The notes under the pieces were generated by a model. The model was not told the origin of the DNA, searched no databases, and saw only the letters and a program-made list of their open reading frames with translations. DNA of 64,000 nt, from positions 2,063,573 to 2,127,572 of the forward strand of contig NC_079422.1 of NCBI RefSeq assembly GCF_026213295.1. The letters are read 5' to 3'. This DNA comes from Gadus chalcogrammus (taxonomy: Eukaryota > Chordata > Actinopteri > Gadiformes > Gadidae). Below are positions 24,872-35,493 of this stretch, piece after piece. The translations under genes and the position numbers were made by a program. The first letter of the stretch is position 1. Each line of letters opens with the position of its first letter.

Positions 24872-25576
24872 TCTGCCAAAAAAAAAAAGGGTTCTGGATA
24901 TCGAATACAAAGACTTTAATACATGGAACAATGTAGAAGCTACATTTGATTAAAAAACACTCGGATCAAACGCACTCTTCATGCAGCAGTCGTGAGGCTG
25001 ATTGTATCGAATACAATTAAAGCTCTTCTTCCCTTCACATTAATGTGCGTGTTCAGTCGCAACTGTGGATCCAGTCACATGACCAGGAGTGTGGATTCAG
25101 TCACATGACCAGGACTGTGGCTTTAGTCACATGACCAGGACTGTCGATTAAGTCACATGACCAACTTTTATGTTCACTTATGTTCCCTTTATTTTTGACG
25201 GTTCTGATCCCGTTTACCGAATAATGTATTTTTGTACAAGTAAAACATAACAAACAAATGATGTGTTAAATTATTATGAATTATGCTTTACGTTTAAAGT
25301 AGTCATACTGCAACGCATGTCTCGTTGTTTATGTTTGCATAGCTACGAAAAATCGATGATAAAAAGTAAAGGCCTAAATACTCCGGCGCCGAAGCGGCGC
25401 GTCAAAAAGTCTGCCCCCATTATTCCGGATGTACTAGCCCACACCGGCGCCGACGCGACTTTCCGTCTCGTAAACGGTCGTTGCCATTTGAAACGGTCGA
25501 TGCCATTTCCGACCATGTCCGATTGCGTCCGCTCTCCGATCTTGAATTCCGAATGCTTCGTGAACGGAATTAAAGC
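24872..25576. promoter_or_regulatory. cpvl upstream region, possible bidirectional promoter
   Basis: This lies between the cpvl start codon (minus strand, 24,871) and a plus-strand ATG at 25,577 that opens a short ORF ending in a splice donor. No TATA box is obvious. A tandem array containing tcacatgacc (25,070-25,165) lies within it; tcacatgacc resembles an E-box/CLEAR-type CACATGAC core, which is an inference only. Confidence 0.3.
25070..25165. repeat. ~27-bp tandem repeat, four units
   Basis: Four units of agtcacatgaccaggactgtgg type lie about 200 bp upstream of the cpvl start codon. The mirror copy is at 38,915-39,010. Confidence 0.85.
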
Positions 25577-26436
25577 ATGGCGGACATAGAGGAGCCAGGA
25601 CCTGCAGCAGGTCAATTGGAGTCAGTTAAAAACAGCACAGGGTGGAATGTTTTTTTCCGCTCAGTTGCCGTGAGTAATTATGAAACTATCTATGCCAGTC
25701 ATACATAATGATTGATTGAATAGAGGAGACCTGGGACAGTTGCAACACTTTTTGCTATAATGGCTCTTTTGCTTAGCAACCATTTGAATTTAAGGGATGA
25801 TATTTGAATAAAATAAACTTACATCTGTCAGCTATTCATCAATAAAATTTAAGGATGATTACCTTAAGTACATTATTCACAGTTGGCCTTTGAATGTAAG
25901 ATGCCAACAGCAACTGACCCGTAAAGACACCCATGATAAAAACTGATATGCTCGGATATAAATAACAATAATCGGGTTAAATAACTTCACATGGTGTGTC
26001 TGGTGTGTTTCCAGCATTCGTAGTGTTGATCAGCAGAGATATAGTCCGCCAAGACGTTGAGGTTGCTTAGCAACCAGAGACTCTGTCCATGCAAGTGAAC
26101 GGAGCGTTCCCTCTTCGTCATAACTATCAAACCAAACATCCTTCACATTCACAGAGCGAACATTATGAAAGTAAAATGCACATTTCTCGCTAAAAATGTT
26201 TCCATAAAAGCATTTAATGGCGTAACTATGTTACTATTTCCACACAGAATAAAGAAAGATGTCGGCCGTATGCTTCTGTCCAAGCTCACTACTCTCTGCC
26301 AGTGACGTCGGGTCAAGCTCAATGCTGATTGGGCAACGAGGCTAATCAATTCAAGATTGGAGAGCGGACGCAATCGGACATGGTCGGAAATGGCATCGAC
26401 CGTTTCAAATGGCAACGACCGTTTACGAGACGGAAA
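25460..26436. repeat. Inverted repeat pair, 89-bp arms, 0.8-kb spacer
   Basis: Arms at 25,460-25,548 and 26,348-26,436 are reverse complements with one mismatch (gatcgg against gattgg). Weaker similarity continues outward to a ggcgccg motif. It may be a DNA element of about 1 kb with long terminal inverted repeats, or two inverted copies of a CpG-rich repeat. No transposase is seen. Confidence 0.8.
25577..25669 (+). CDS. Orphan first-exon-like ORF (MADIEEPG...)
   Basis: An ATG opens 31 codons (MADIEEPGPAAGQLESVKNS at the start, then TGWNVFFRSVA). They run exactly into a consensus splice donor gtgagt at 25,670. No downstream exon is recognised on this strand. It lies between the arms of the inverted repeat. 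I do not recognise the family; it may be the captured first exon of a host gene or part of an element. The mirror copy (38,408-38,500) has the same frame and donor. Confidence 0.35.
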
Positions 26437-26521
26437 ATTGCGGCGCCGACCATGGACATAATAAAGGATGGACCACGGACTGGAAATGGCCACCCATTCA
26501 TTCCCATGTCCCAATTCATAG

Positions 26522-26558
26522 GACGCATCCTTCGAAGGTTGCATTCGAAGGATGCGTC
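26522..26558. repeat. Perfect 15-bp hairpin
   Basis: gacgcatccttcgaa and ttcgaaggatgcgtc flank a 7-nt loop. It lies between the inverted-repeat arm and a second orphan first exon. Confidence 0.8.
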
Positions 26559-26610
26559 GACGCCGATTGCGTCACAGATTCCCTCCCAAGATTCATTGCG
26601 CACTCAATCA

Positions 26611-26653
26611 ATGGAGATGGCGGAGAATGGCGATTTAAGTTCTGCATTTAAAT
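26611..26653 (+). CDS. Orphan first-exon-like ORF (MEMAENGD...)
   Basis: An ATG opens 14 codons (MEMAENGDLSSAFK) and runs into a consensus donor gtaagt at 26,654. The partner exons are not recognised. A first coding exon from a multi-exon gene or element is the simplest reading, but the ORF is short and could be chance. Confidence 0.25.
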
Positions 26654-27544
26654 GTAAGTATTTGGTTTCTAGTCACTCGAGTATTTAACAATATAAATGT
26701 TAAAAAAAACAATGGCCCTTAAAACTTTTTTCATTAAAGTAATAGGCAATATAAGTAAGGTAACGTTACAGTTAGTGACGCTGTAACGTTAACTAAGAAC
26801 ACCCGTTAAGCCCTATAGTTTCAAATTTATGAGGTCAAAATGGTTATATTTACCGAAATTGTGGCGATTATATCGATAATTTGCTATTCTGTAACGTTGG
26901 ATAAATGGACCAACGCGAACACAGGTTGTGGACCCTGGTTTCAGACCGTAACGGACGTTGGGATTGATTACACAGTTAACTTGGTTATTTTGCTATTTAG
27001 CTGCTTTTGTTTGGTAGTGTGAAGCAAAACTAATTCTAACATTTGGTTTTGGTTTAGGGAGCCAGCAGCATACTGCTCGATTTATTATATTGAGGGGAGA
27101 ACGATGAGCTGTTCACCGGGGTGAAATACTCAGCAAGTGTGGCTTGGGGGTAAAGAAACAATCGTTTATTTATATCGTAAGTTAGTTTATAAAAATTATT
27201 ATAGGCCATTTATATATCTACATTTGACCATCTTGTAAAGGTTAGTTAAATTAGCCCTCATTAAACAGCAGGACAGATACAACATCCCCAGAAATCGTTT
27301 ACTACGATGTCCTATTGTGGGTTATTAAAGAAAGAAAGACAAAAAAAGTCACAGCTCGCATCAGTACTACAGCACTACACAGCAAATTTTAAATCGACAT
27401 TTTTACACTGAAAGAGTTAAATGCAACACTTTCAGGGTGTATATATGGGGACCACCACAAAAGTGTTAATTTGACACTTTCATTAGTGTAATAAACTACA
27501 ACACTAACAAAGTGATAAAATGTCACACTTTAAGAGTTCCTCAG

Positions 27545-27800
27545 GAACACCAAGCCGGAATCATTTACTCCAGCTTATTGTTATTTCTTTCCCTAAATTT
27601 AACTCCAAAAGTGTTATTTTTAAACACCAGTTTATTGTTATCTTTCCTTTATTATCAACTCCAAAAGTGTTATTTTTAAACACCAGTTTATTGTTACCTT
27701 TCCTTTATTATCAACTCCAAAAGTGTTATTTTTAAACACCAGTTTATTGTTATTTCCTTTGATATCAACTCCAAAAGTGTTATTTTTTAACATTTCACCC
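27545..27800. repeat. 56-bp tandem repeat
   Basis: About four units begin aactccaaaagtgttatttt, starting near 27,601, 27,657, 27,713 and 27,767, preceded by a partial unit. Related fragments (acactttcattagtgt) extend back to 27,400. The mirror is at 36,280-36,535. Confidence 0.85.
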
Positions 27801-28198
27801 AGTGTCAAATTGACAATATAGGTGTTGTTTTTACTTTATATTACAAAATGTTAGTTGGTCTTTTCCATATGAACCTGAACAAAAATACTTACTAGAAATG
27901 CATTATATTAGACTTTTTTTAATCTCATCTGACAAAATCGCACCATGACTCATCTTACAAAATTCAGCAGCAACTCCATCTTACAAAATGCAGCAGTCAG
28001 GTACAATATAAAACAATGCGTCACAGCCATAGGACATCTGCAGGTCGAAAGGCTTGTGATGCTGCAAATCATCTCGATTTACAATGTACATATGGTCAAT
28101 TTCCCAACTTGAAAGGCATGGAGATGCTCAACATACACAGAATTTAACCCAATAAGAACAAAATGTGTAGCCTCTTTTTTTAGGATTATTAAAACAAT

Positions 28199-28356
28199 TT
28201 AACCAAACAATGGCATTTCTTCCTCAACATCTACACACACAGCAGATCCTATGTGATAGTCAATGCCGTCACATTTCACCCATGCAGTAGAAGATACAGT
28301 AGAGGACCTATCGAGTTGAAAATATTCACAGACCAGCTCTTCTTCATCTAATTCAC
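28199..28356 (-). CDS. Orphan C-terminal exon-like ORF (acidic)
   Basis: Read from a possible acceptor (ttaag at about 28,357-28,361) the minus strand encodes about 50 residues beginning ELDEEELVCEYFQLD and ending EEEMPLFG before a stop. The WVKCDGIDYHIGSAVCV part resembles short C-terminal exons of repetitive uncharacterised fish proteins, from memory and unverified. It is identical in both arms. The upstream part overlaps an aaaggggccctattatgcc repeat. Confidence 0.35.
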
Positions 28357-28584
28357 TTAAAGGGGCCCTATTATGCCCTTTTTTACTGTTCATTATTTAA
28401 TTTGTTTGACCTCATAGAATTGATTTACAAAAATAAAGGGTTGTCTAGCACATAATTTTTTCTCATACTTCATGAGTATTACAACCCCTATGTGAAACAC
28501 CCTGTTGCTTAGAATTTTGAGGCATTTAGAATCTTGGTGCTGACAGGGTGCTGATGTCTCTTCAGGGACTCTGTCACTCTGTCT

Positions 28585-30276
28585 ATGGCTTCAGTGCTAC
28601 CTTACCAATTTGAGCCTGAGTTGGACCCCGAAAGCGATAATGGAGCAGACGACGCTAATGACGAGCGCGATTTTAGTCATAGAATGGACCAGGACATTTC
28701 ACAGTGGTAAGTTTTGTTTATGCTATTATACACACACGCGATTTATCATGTATTTAGCGTAGCTTTTCAGACTTAGCTTGCGGCTAGTAGACTACTCGTA
28801 CTCTTCAAGGGTCCGTAACAAGCTTTTATGTCCCGACATGGCATATTTGACTACTTTTGTCCATCAAAATACACCGTTATAACTTATAACATCTCTACTA
28901 CCTAGGTGCAACTGTGGGAATTGTGCCACTATGCCCAACGAAGTGAAGAACGTCTGCTGTAGAGTAATCCCAAAGGTAAAACTGATGAGCTTTAGGCTAA
29001 GCTAGTTTGTTGAGAACGATGTCATGTAATCTATCATCTTCGGAGGATGGGTATATATATATTATATATATATATATATAATATATATGTATATGTATAT
29101 GTATGTGTATGTGTATATCTATATATGTGTATATATATATGTGTATATGTATATATATATATACATATTATATATAATATCCTCAGAAGATGAGTAGCCT
29201 ACCACTATCATCACAAAACCTTATAATTAACTTCTAGTAAACTATATTGCATGTTTAGATCATCTCTACCATATAACAACAGTAATCAGTTCACTTGTAA
29301 TGGAAAACGAGTAATCTCATCATTCTCACCTGTTTGCTGTAGTTCCAGCCAACTGTACCATGTTTGTTATGTGAATTCATTAGTGATAACATTTTTTGTA
29401 AATAACAATCCTATTCGAATAGATGTTGCTTCAGCAATACCAGTTACGAGAAATCTCACCTGTTCACTGTTGTCTCAGCCATGCGTTTACAATAGCAATC
29501 ATTGTTATGTAGAACTAATCAGTGATTTCATTTTTTTTTTCAATAAAAGTATGACTGGAAAACAGATGTTGCTTCCTGAATCTGTATTGTCCTATGCAGT
29601 GATGTTTACTCAGTGATGTCAAGGTCACTTTACACAGTAGTTATTTTGTCTTATTGTATTTATTAGGTACTAAGATGAATGAGCCAAGTGCCAGAATCAA
29701 TAACCTGCATGACACAACATGCACACAAACACATACAGTCTACAAAATATCTACTATATCTACAAGTATGATTATGGACCTGTGAGGCACACAACAGATG
29801 AAGAGTAAGTCATTTTGGCTGTAAGCTCCCACTAAACAAAACCAAAGCAATATTATACTATTAATATTATTATGTGATTTGAATCAATTTACCATTAAAA
29901 GAAAAACAAACTATAAGGCCGCGAGCTACGGGGCCACCGTGCACCATCACCTCCTAACGAAGCCAACTATTTTTTTATGTTGAGCATGGTCAGACCATTC
30001 AAAAAGAGTTGGTTTCGTTTGGAGGTGGGGGCTGCACAGTAAGGCCCAGTATAGGCCCAGCCTATTAGAGGTTATTGTTGAAAACAGTTTAACAGAAAGT
30101 TCCGCTCCTTGTCCCTTAGGCGTTACAGGCATCTTGCCTATCGCAGCTTTGTAAGCTGGTGTTGGGGATATTTAGGACATAGTTGTCAGGTCGTCATCCC
30201 GTCATGTGTGGTGCAGCGGATATGGCAGCAGTTCCCATCTGGTGACTTCGTAGGCTTCAGACCACCTCTTGATTGA
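28585..30276 (+). CDS. P2X7 intracellular (ballast) domain-like gene, decayed
   Basis: Exon 1 (28,585-28,706) encodes an acidic N-terminus starting MASVLPYQFEPELDPES. Exon 2 (28,906-28,975) joins in phase and gives WCNCGNCATMPNEVKNVCC, the zinc-binding cysteine pattern of the P2X7 C-terminal domain. A last exon (30,120-30,276) gives YRHLAYRSFVSWCWGYLG and ends at TGA (30,274). A probable exon at 29,739-29,804 joins the last in phase. The exon that should carry the middle of the domain (its CI..HPGF-type region) is not found, and phases do not join exon 2 to 29,739, so the gene is probably decayed. There is no channel part. Free-standing copies of this domain are common in fish genomes. Confidence 0.6.
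29050..29180. repeat. (TA)n-rich microsatellite
   Basis: Alternating TA with GTATATG interruptions lies between exons 2 and 3 of the P2X7-like gene. Its mirror at 34,888-35,023 is longer. Confidence 0.9.
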
Positions 30277-30647
30277 AGCGGGAGACGTGACGGGCAACCA
30301 GCTCAGCCTTGGGAGTGTGTGTATATTCTGCTGAAAGGTCTGGAGGGATGGGGATAGTCTTCATTTCCTCTTCAAATGATGTTGGGTCCTCAAAAACCTC
30401 CATGAGCAGCCTCATGAGGTCATGTACATAGTCTGGAAGATATAGCATTAACATACTAATGAATGTAGCCATAACAATCTGTAAACTGATGTGTGTGTGT
30501 TTAAAGATTATATTTTACAAACTTACTGAATGTTGGATCTGTTTTCTCGGCCTTCACAACACCTTCCCCATTCTTCGCCTGCCCTTCAGAAGTCGTAGCT
30601 TGCTCCTGTGATGCATTTTCATTGTGGTGCATTGATGCTAGATACAA
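30257..30647 (-). CDS. Last two exons of an unrecognised fish gene family
   Basis: The exon at 30,527-30,647 follows an acceptor (ataag) and encodes LYLASMHHNENASQEQAT and more, ending at donor gtaagt. The exon at 30,257-30,432 joins in phase to give YVHDLMRLLMEVFEDP and ends SRFNQEVV at TGA (30,257). This C-terminal pattern (short N-E-N block, then YV.(D/E)LM, then SRF near the end) recurs in repetitive multi-exon fish proteins, from memory. No upstream exon is seen, so the gene is truncated. It converges on the P2X7-like gene and overlaps its last codons by 20 bp. The right copy is frameshifted. Confidence 0.5.
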
Positions 30648-30719
30648 CTTATGGTAAAAAAAAAGCACCGCCATTAAACAACACAGAGTGTGCCTGACAA
30701 TCATTCCAATCAATGGCTT

Positions 30720-30974
30720 TCACAATTACGAGATGGTGTAAATTATTACCTGCACAACCAACAGTCTCACTCCCTACTCGTCAAATGTGTGACGCATGGC
30801 CAAGGATCCCTGGCGTCAATTTCCGACGAAAAATGGGTACCTTTTTCGTCGTTTTTCAACGCCAGATAGACATTCATGTTAATCCCTCACCGTCGGATAT
30901 AGACGAAAGGAAATCAATGTCTATCAACGGTGATGCCGTCACGTTATGCAACTATTGTCGATTGATTTGTTTGA
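30720..30974. other. Repeat-like sequence upstream of the truncated gene
   Basis: CpG-containing sequence with an open plus-strand frame but no recognised protein. It contains ggcgtcaatttccgacg...cgtcgtttttcaacgcc, an imperfect inverted repeat suggesting a mobile-element end. Confidence 0.35.
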
Positions 30975-31215
30975 CAGATTCACCATTAAACGTGTTTCTG
31001 ATGACATTTCTAGTGAGAAATGTACTTTTTCCTTGAATAATCTTCAGTCAGTGAATGTGTATGATCTTTATTAATCTTTATTGTCTGAATGGGAAATGCA
31101 ATATTATAGGATCGATTCACCGTTAAACGTGTTTCTAATAACATTTCTAGCGAGAAATATACTTTTTACTTGCATAATCTTCAGTCCGTGATTGTGTCTG
31201 ATCTTTAGTTTTATA
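30975..31215. repeat. Direct repeat pair (~100 bp, 136-bp period)
   Basis: 30,977-31,080 and 31,113-31,215 share gattcacc.ttaaacgtgtttct..t.acatttctag.gagaaat. A diverged inverted copy lies at 26,150-26,240 (agtaaaatgcacatttctcg). The pair may be part of long diverged termini of a composite element. Confidence 0.7.
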
Positions 31216-31653
31216 GTTATTAGGAAGATTTAATCGTCTCGTTCGCATGTTTCAACGACGTCAGGTTGCTAGGGACGCTGCTTTCGCTAAACTAGCAGCT
31301 CACGTGTTTCCTGCGTTTGTGTTATTAAACCGTTACTTTATGTAACTTTTAATGATATTGTAATAACCACAGGCGAAGTAAGCTTGATAGCAGGTTTATT
31401 GGATTCCACAATCGGACAGGCAGGCACAGCTCCACTGGAAAACTACAACAACCAAAACTCCCGCCCGGAAGGAAACCCCCGGAACCCCCTCTCAGAAGGC
31501 CCGCCCCTACCTCCCAAACCCTGTGACGTGAAACACGTTTATCTGAGAGCCAACCCAGTCGCCAAAAGCATACGTTGACAGTGTACGTTTTCGTGAACAC
31601 TGGATTACGTCGCATTTCAACATAAAATGGCGTGTTAGCACGCACGCACACAC

Positions 31654-32021
31654 TGTGGTATCCCGGTGCTCGGTTGAGCCGGAATCCACGGACAAAACTC
31701 GCTCGGCATTGGGGTTAAAGCCATTTCAGGCATTTATTTCAGACAATCAACTTAAATCAATCACACAGGAAGGAGTCGCGGTCTCTAGGGCCTCCGTGGG
31801 CCTCTAGGCTCTCTCGCTGCCACGAGCCCTTCCTTCCGGCACCCGAACCCAGCTGTGCTGTGCTGTGCCTCCTTTTTAAAATGGCTCCTCCGCTTTCGGC
31901 CAGGTGTCCCCCAATCACCCTGATTGGGGAGCCGAAAGGGCTGCTCTTCGTCGCCGGCTGGTGGGTGGGGGTGGTACACCCCGTCCTCCACGGTACCCCG
32001 GGCCTGTCCAGGCCGAGGCTT
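31654..32021 (-). repeat. LTR-like sequence abutting the axis (left)
   Basis: On the minus strand, away from the axis, it has a G/C-rich part, then an AATAAA near 31,735 and an end in ggataccaca (31,654-31,663), a pattern seen in U3-R-U5 LTR ends. The start is not seen because the palindrome axis interrupts it. The LTR assignment is an inference. Confidence 0.4.
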
Positions 32022-32040
32022 CCGTGGCGGGATGCCACGG
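32022..32040. other. Palindrome axis: 7-bp stem, 5-nt loop
   Basis: ccgtggc-gggat-gccacgg forms the innermost hairpin. Outside it two unpaired T bases (32,020-32,021) on the left form a bulge, then pairing resumes (32,001-32,019 with 32,041-32,059). There is effectively no spacer between the arms. Confidence 0.95.
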
Positions 32041-32407
32041 GCCTCGGCCTGGACAGGCCCGGGGTACCGTGGAGGACGGGGTGTACCACCCCCACCCACC
32101 AGCCGGCGACGAAGAGCAGCCCTTTCGGCTCCCCAATCAGGGTGATTGGGGGACACCTGGCCGAAAGCGGAGGAGCCATTTTAAAAAGGAGGCACAGCAC
32201 AGCACAGCTGGGTTCGGGTGCCGGAAGGAAGGGCTCGTGGCAGCGAGAGAGCCTAGAGGCCCACGGAGGCCCTAGAGACCGCGACTCCTTCCTTGTGTGA
32301 TTGATTTAAGTTGATTGTCTGAAATAAATGCCTGAAATGGCTTTAACCCCAATGCCGAGCGAGTTTTGTCCGTGGATTCCGGCTCAACCGAGCACCGGGA
32401 TACCACA
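32041..32407 (+). repeat. LTR-like sequence abutting the axis (right)
   Basis: Mirror of 31,654-32,021 and identical to it over the inner 249 bp. It ends ggataccaca at 32,407 after an AATAAA near 32,321. Confidence 0.4.
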
Positions 32408-32845
32408 GTGTGTGCGTGCGTGCTAACACGCCATTTTATGTTGAAATGCGACGTAATCCAGTGTTCACGAAAACGTACACTGTCAACGTATGCTTTGGCG
32501 ACTGGGTTGGCTCTCAGATAAACGTGTTTTCACGTCACAGGGTTTGGGAGGTAGGGGGCGGGCCTTCTGAGAGGGGGTTTCCTGGGGTTTCCTTCCGGGC
32601 GGGAGTTTTGGGTTGTTGTAGTTTTCGCAGTGAGCTGTGCCTGCCTGTCCGATTGTGGAATCCATAAACCTGCTATCAAAGCTTACTTCGCCTGTGTTAT
32701 TACAATAGCATTAAAAGTTACATAAAGTAACGGTTTTAATAACACAAACGCAGGAAACACGTGAGCTGCTAGTTTAGGCGAAAGCAGCGTCCCTAGCACC
32801 TGACGTCGTTGAAACATGCGAACGAGACGATTAAATCTTCCTAAT

Positions 32846-33086
32846 AACTATAAAACTAAAGATCAGACACAATCACGGACTGAAGATTATGCAAGTAAAA
32901 AGTATATTTCTCGCTAGAAATGTTATTAGAAACACGTTTAACGGTGAATCGATCCTATAATATTGCATTTCCCATTCAGACAATAAAGATTAATAAAGAT
33001 CATACACATTCACTGACTGAAGATTATTCAAGGAAAAAGTACATTTCTCACTAGAAATGTCATCAGAAACACGTTTAATGGTGAAT
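32846..33086. repeat. Direct repeat pair (right copy)
   Basis: Mirror of 30,975-31,215, containing two copies of the ctagaaatgt.at.agaaacacgttta motif in opposite orientation to the left arm. Confidence 0.7.
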
Positions 33087-33418
33087 CTGTCAACAAAATC
33101 AATCGACAATAGTTGCATAAACGTGACGGCATCACCGTTGATAGACATTGAATTCCTTTCGTCTATATCCGACGGTGAGGGATTAACATGAATGTCTATC
33201 TGGCGTTGAAAAACGACGAAAAAGGTACCCATTTTTCGTCGGAAATTGACGCCAGGGATCCTTGGCCATGCGTCACACATTTGACGAGTAGGGAGTGAGA
33301 CTGTTGGTTGTGCAGGTAATAATTTACACCATCTCGTAATTGTGAAAGCCATTGATTGGAATGATTGTCAGGCACACTCTGTGTTGTTTAATGGCGGTGC
33401 TTTTTTTTTTACCATAAG

Positions 33419-33809
33419 TTGTATCTAGCATCAATGCACCACAATGAAATGCATCACAGGAGCAAGCTACGACTTCTGAGGGCAGGCGAAGAATGGGGAA
33501 GGTGTTGTGAAGGCCGAGAAAAACAGATCCAACATTCAGTAAGTTTGTAAAATATAATCTTTAAACACACACACACATCAGTTTACAGATTGTTATGGCT
33601 ACATTCATTAGTATGTTAATGCTATATCTTCCAGACTATGTACATGACCTCATGAGGCTGCTCATGGAGGTTTTTGAGGACCCAACATCATTTGAAGAGG
33701 AAATGAGACTATCCCCATCCCTCCAGACCTTTCAGCAGAATATACACACACTCCCAAGGCTGAGCTGGTTGCCCGTCACGTCTCCCGCTTCAATCAAGAG
33801 GTGGTCTGA
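33419..33809 (+). pseudogene. Truncated fish gene family, right copy (frameshifted)
   Basis: Same two exons as 30,257-30,647, here at 33,419-33,538 and 33,635-33,809. One-base losses at the AAAA of the NEN block, at the GAAGGG after TTSE and at GAAGAC after EEEM, with a gain in GAGAAAACAG, destroy the frame. The left copy is open, so this arm carries its own errors. Confidence 0.5.
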
Positions 33810-34984
33810 AGCCTACGAAGTCACCAGATGGGAACTGCTGCCATATCCGCTGCACCACACATGACGGGATGACGACCTGACAACTATGTCCTAAATATCC
33901 CCAACACCAGCTTACAAAGCTGCGATAGGCAAGATGCCTGTAACGCCTAAGGGACAAGGAGCGGAACTTTCTGTTAAACTGTTTTCAACAATAACCTCTA
34001 ATAGGCTGGGCCTATACTGGGCCTTACTGTGCAGCCCCCACCTCCAAACGAAACCAACTCTTTTTGAATGGTCTGACCATGCTCAACATAAAAAAATAGT
34101 TGGCTTCGTTAGGAGGTGATGGTGCACGGTGGCCCCGTAGCTCGCGGCCTTATAGTTTGTTTTTCTTTTAATGGTAAATTGATTCAAATCACATAATAAT
34201 ATTAATAGTATAATATTGCTTTGGTTTTGTTTAGTGGGAGCTTACAGCCAAAATGACTTACTCTTCATCTGTTGTGTGCCTCACAGGTCCATAATCATAC
34301 TTGTAGATATAGTAGATATTTTGTAGACTGTATGTGTTTGTGTGCATGTTGTGTCATGCAGGTTATTGATTCTGGCACTTGGCTCATTCATCTTAGTACC
34401 TAATAAATACAATAAGACAAAATAACTACTGTGTAAAGTGACCTTGACATCACTGAGTAAAACATCACTGCATAGGACAATACAGATTCAGGAAGCAACA
34501 TCTGTTTTCCAGTCATACTTTTATTGAAAAAAAAATGAAATCACTGATTAGTTCTACATAACAATGATTGCTATTGTAAACGCATGGCTGAGACAACAGT
34601 GAACAGGTGAGATTTCTCGTAACTGGTATTGCTGAAGCAACATCTATTCGAATAGGATTGTTATTTACAAAAAATGTTATCACTAATGAATTCACATAAC
34701 AAACATGGTACACTTGGCTGGAACTACAGCAAACAGGTGAGAATGATGAGATTACTACTCGTTTTCCATTACAAGTGAACTGATTACTGTTGTTATATGG
34801 TAGAGATGATCTAAACATGCAATATAGTTTACTAGAAGTTAATTATAAGGTTTTGTGATGATAGTGGTAGGCTACTCATCTTCTGAGGATATATATATAT
34901 ATAATATGTATATATATATATACATATACACATATATATATACACATATATAGATATACACATACACATACATATACATATACA

Positions 34985-35025
<41 letters not shown>

Positions 35026-35493
35026 CATCCTCCGAAGATGATAGATTACATGACATCGTTCTCAACAAACTAGCTTAGCCTAAAGCTCATCAGTTTTACC
35101 TTTGGGATTACTCTACAGCAGACGTTCTTCACTTCGTTGGGCATAGTGGCACAATTCCCACAGTTGCACCTAGGTAGTAGAGATGTTATAAGTTATAACG
35201 GTGTATTTTGATGGACAAAAGTAGTCAACAATATGCCATGTCGGGACATAAAAAGCTTGTTACGGACCCTTGAAGAGTACGAGTAGTCTACTAGCCGCAA
35301 GCTAAGTCTGAAAAGCTACGCTAAATACATGATAAATCGCGTGTGTGTATAATAGCATAAACAAAACTTACCACTGTGAAATGTCCTGGTCCATTCTATG
35401 ACTAAAATCGCGCTCGTCATTAGCGTCGTCTGCTCCATTATCGCTTTCGGGGTCCAACTCAGGCTCAAATTGGTAAGGTAGCACTGAAGCCAT
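33790..35493 (-). CDS. P2X7 ballast-like gene, right copy
   Basis: Exon 1 is at 35,372-35,493. The cysteine exon lies near 35,102-35,171, and the last exon is at 33,790-33,946, with a stop at 33,790. The recognisable coding parts match the left copy. The same middle exon is missing, so that loss is not a sequencing artefact of one arm. Confidence 0.6.
34888..35023. repeat. (TA)n-rich microsatellite (right copy)
   Basis: Longer than its partner at 29,050-29,180, mainly in the terminal TA run. Confidence 0.9.

Noticed and set aside
26149..26688. Frames of 80-131 codons across the inverted repeat
   Set aside because: They share the same peptide as frames at 25,263-25,615 only because the DNA arm is repeated. 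There is no codon or domain support.
29251..29616. 121-codon frame inside the P2X7-like intron
   Set aside because: Cys/Ser/Asn-rich AT-rich translation with no domain. The right copy breaks early, and it does not join the neighbouring exons in phase.
31757..32300. Long overlapping open frames on both strands around 31,757-32,300 (up to 147 codons)
   Set aside because: They are mirror images across the axis in GC-rich LTR-like sequence, with no recognisable domain. The same peptide appears on both strands because of the palindrome.
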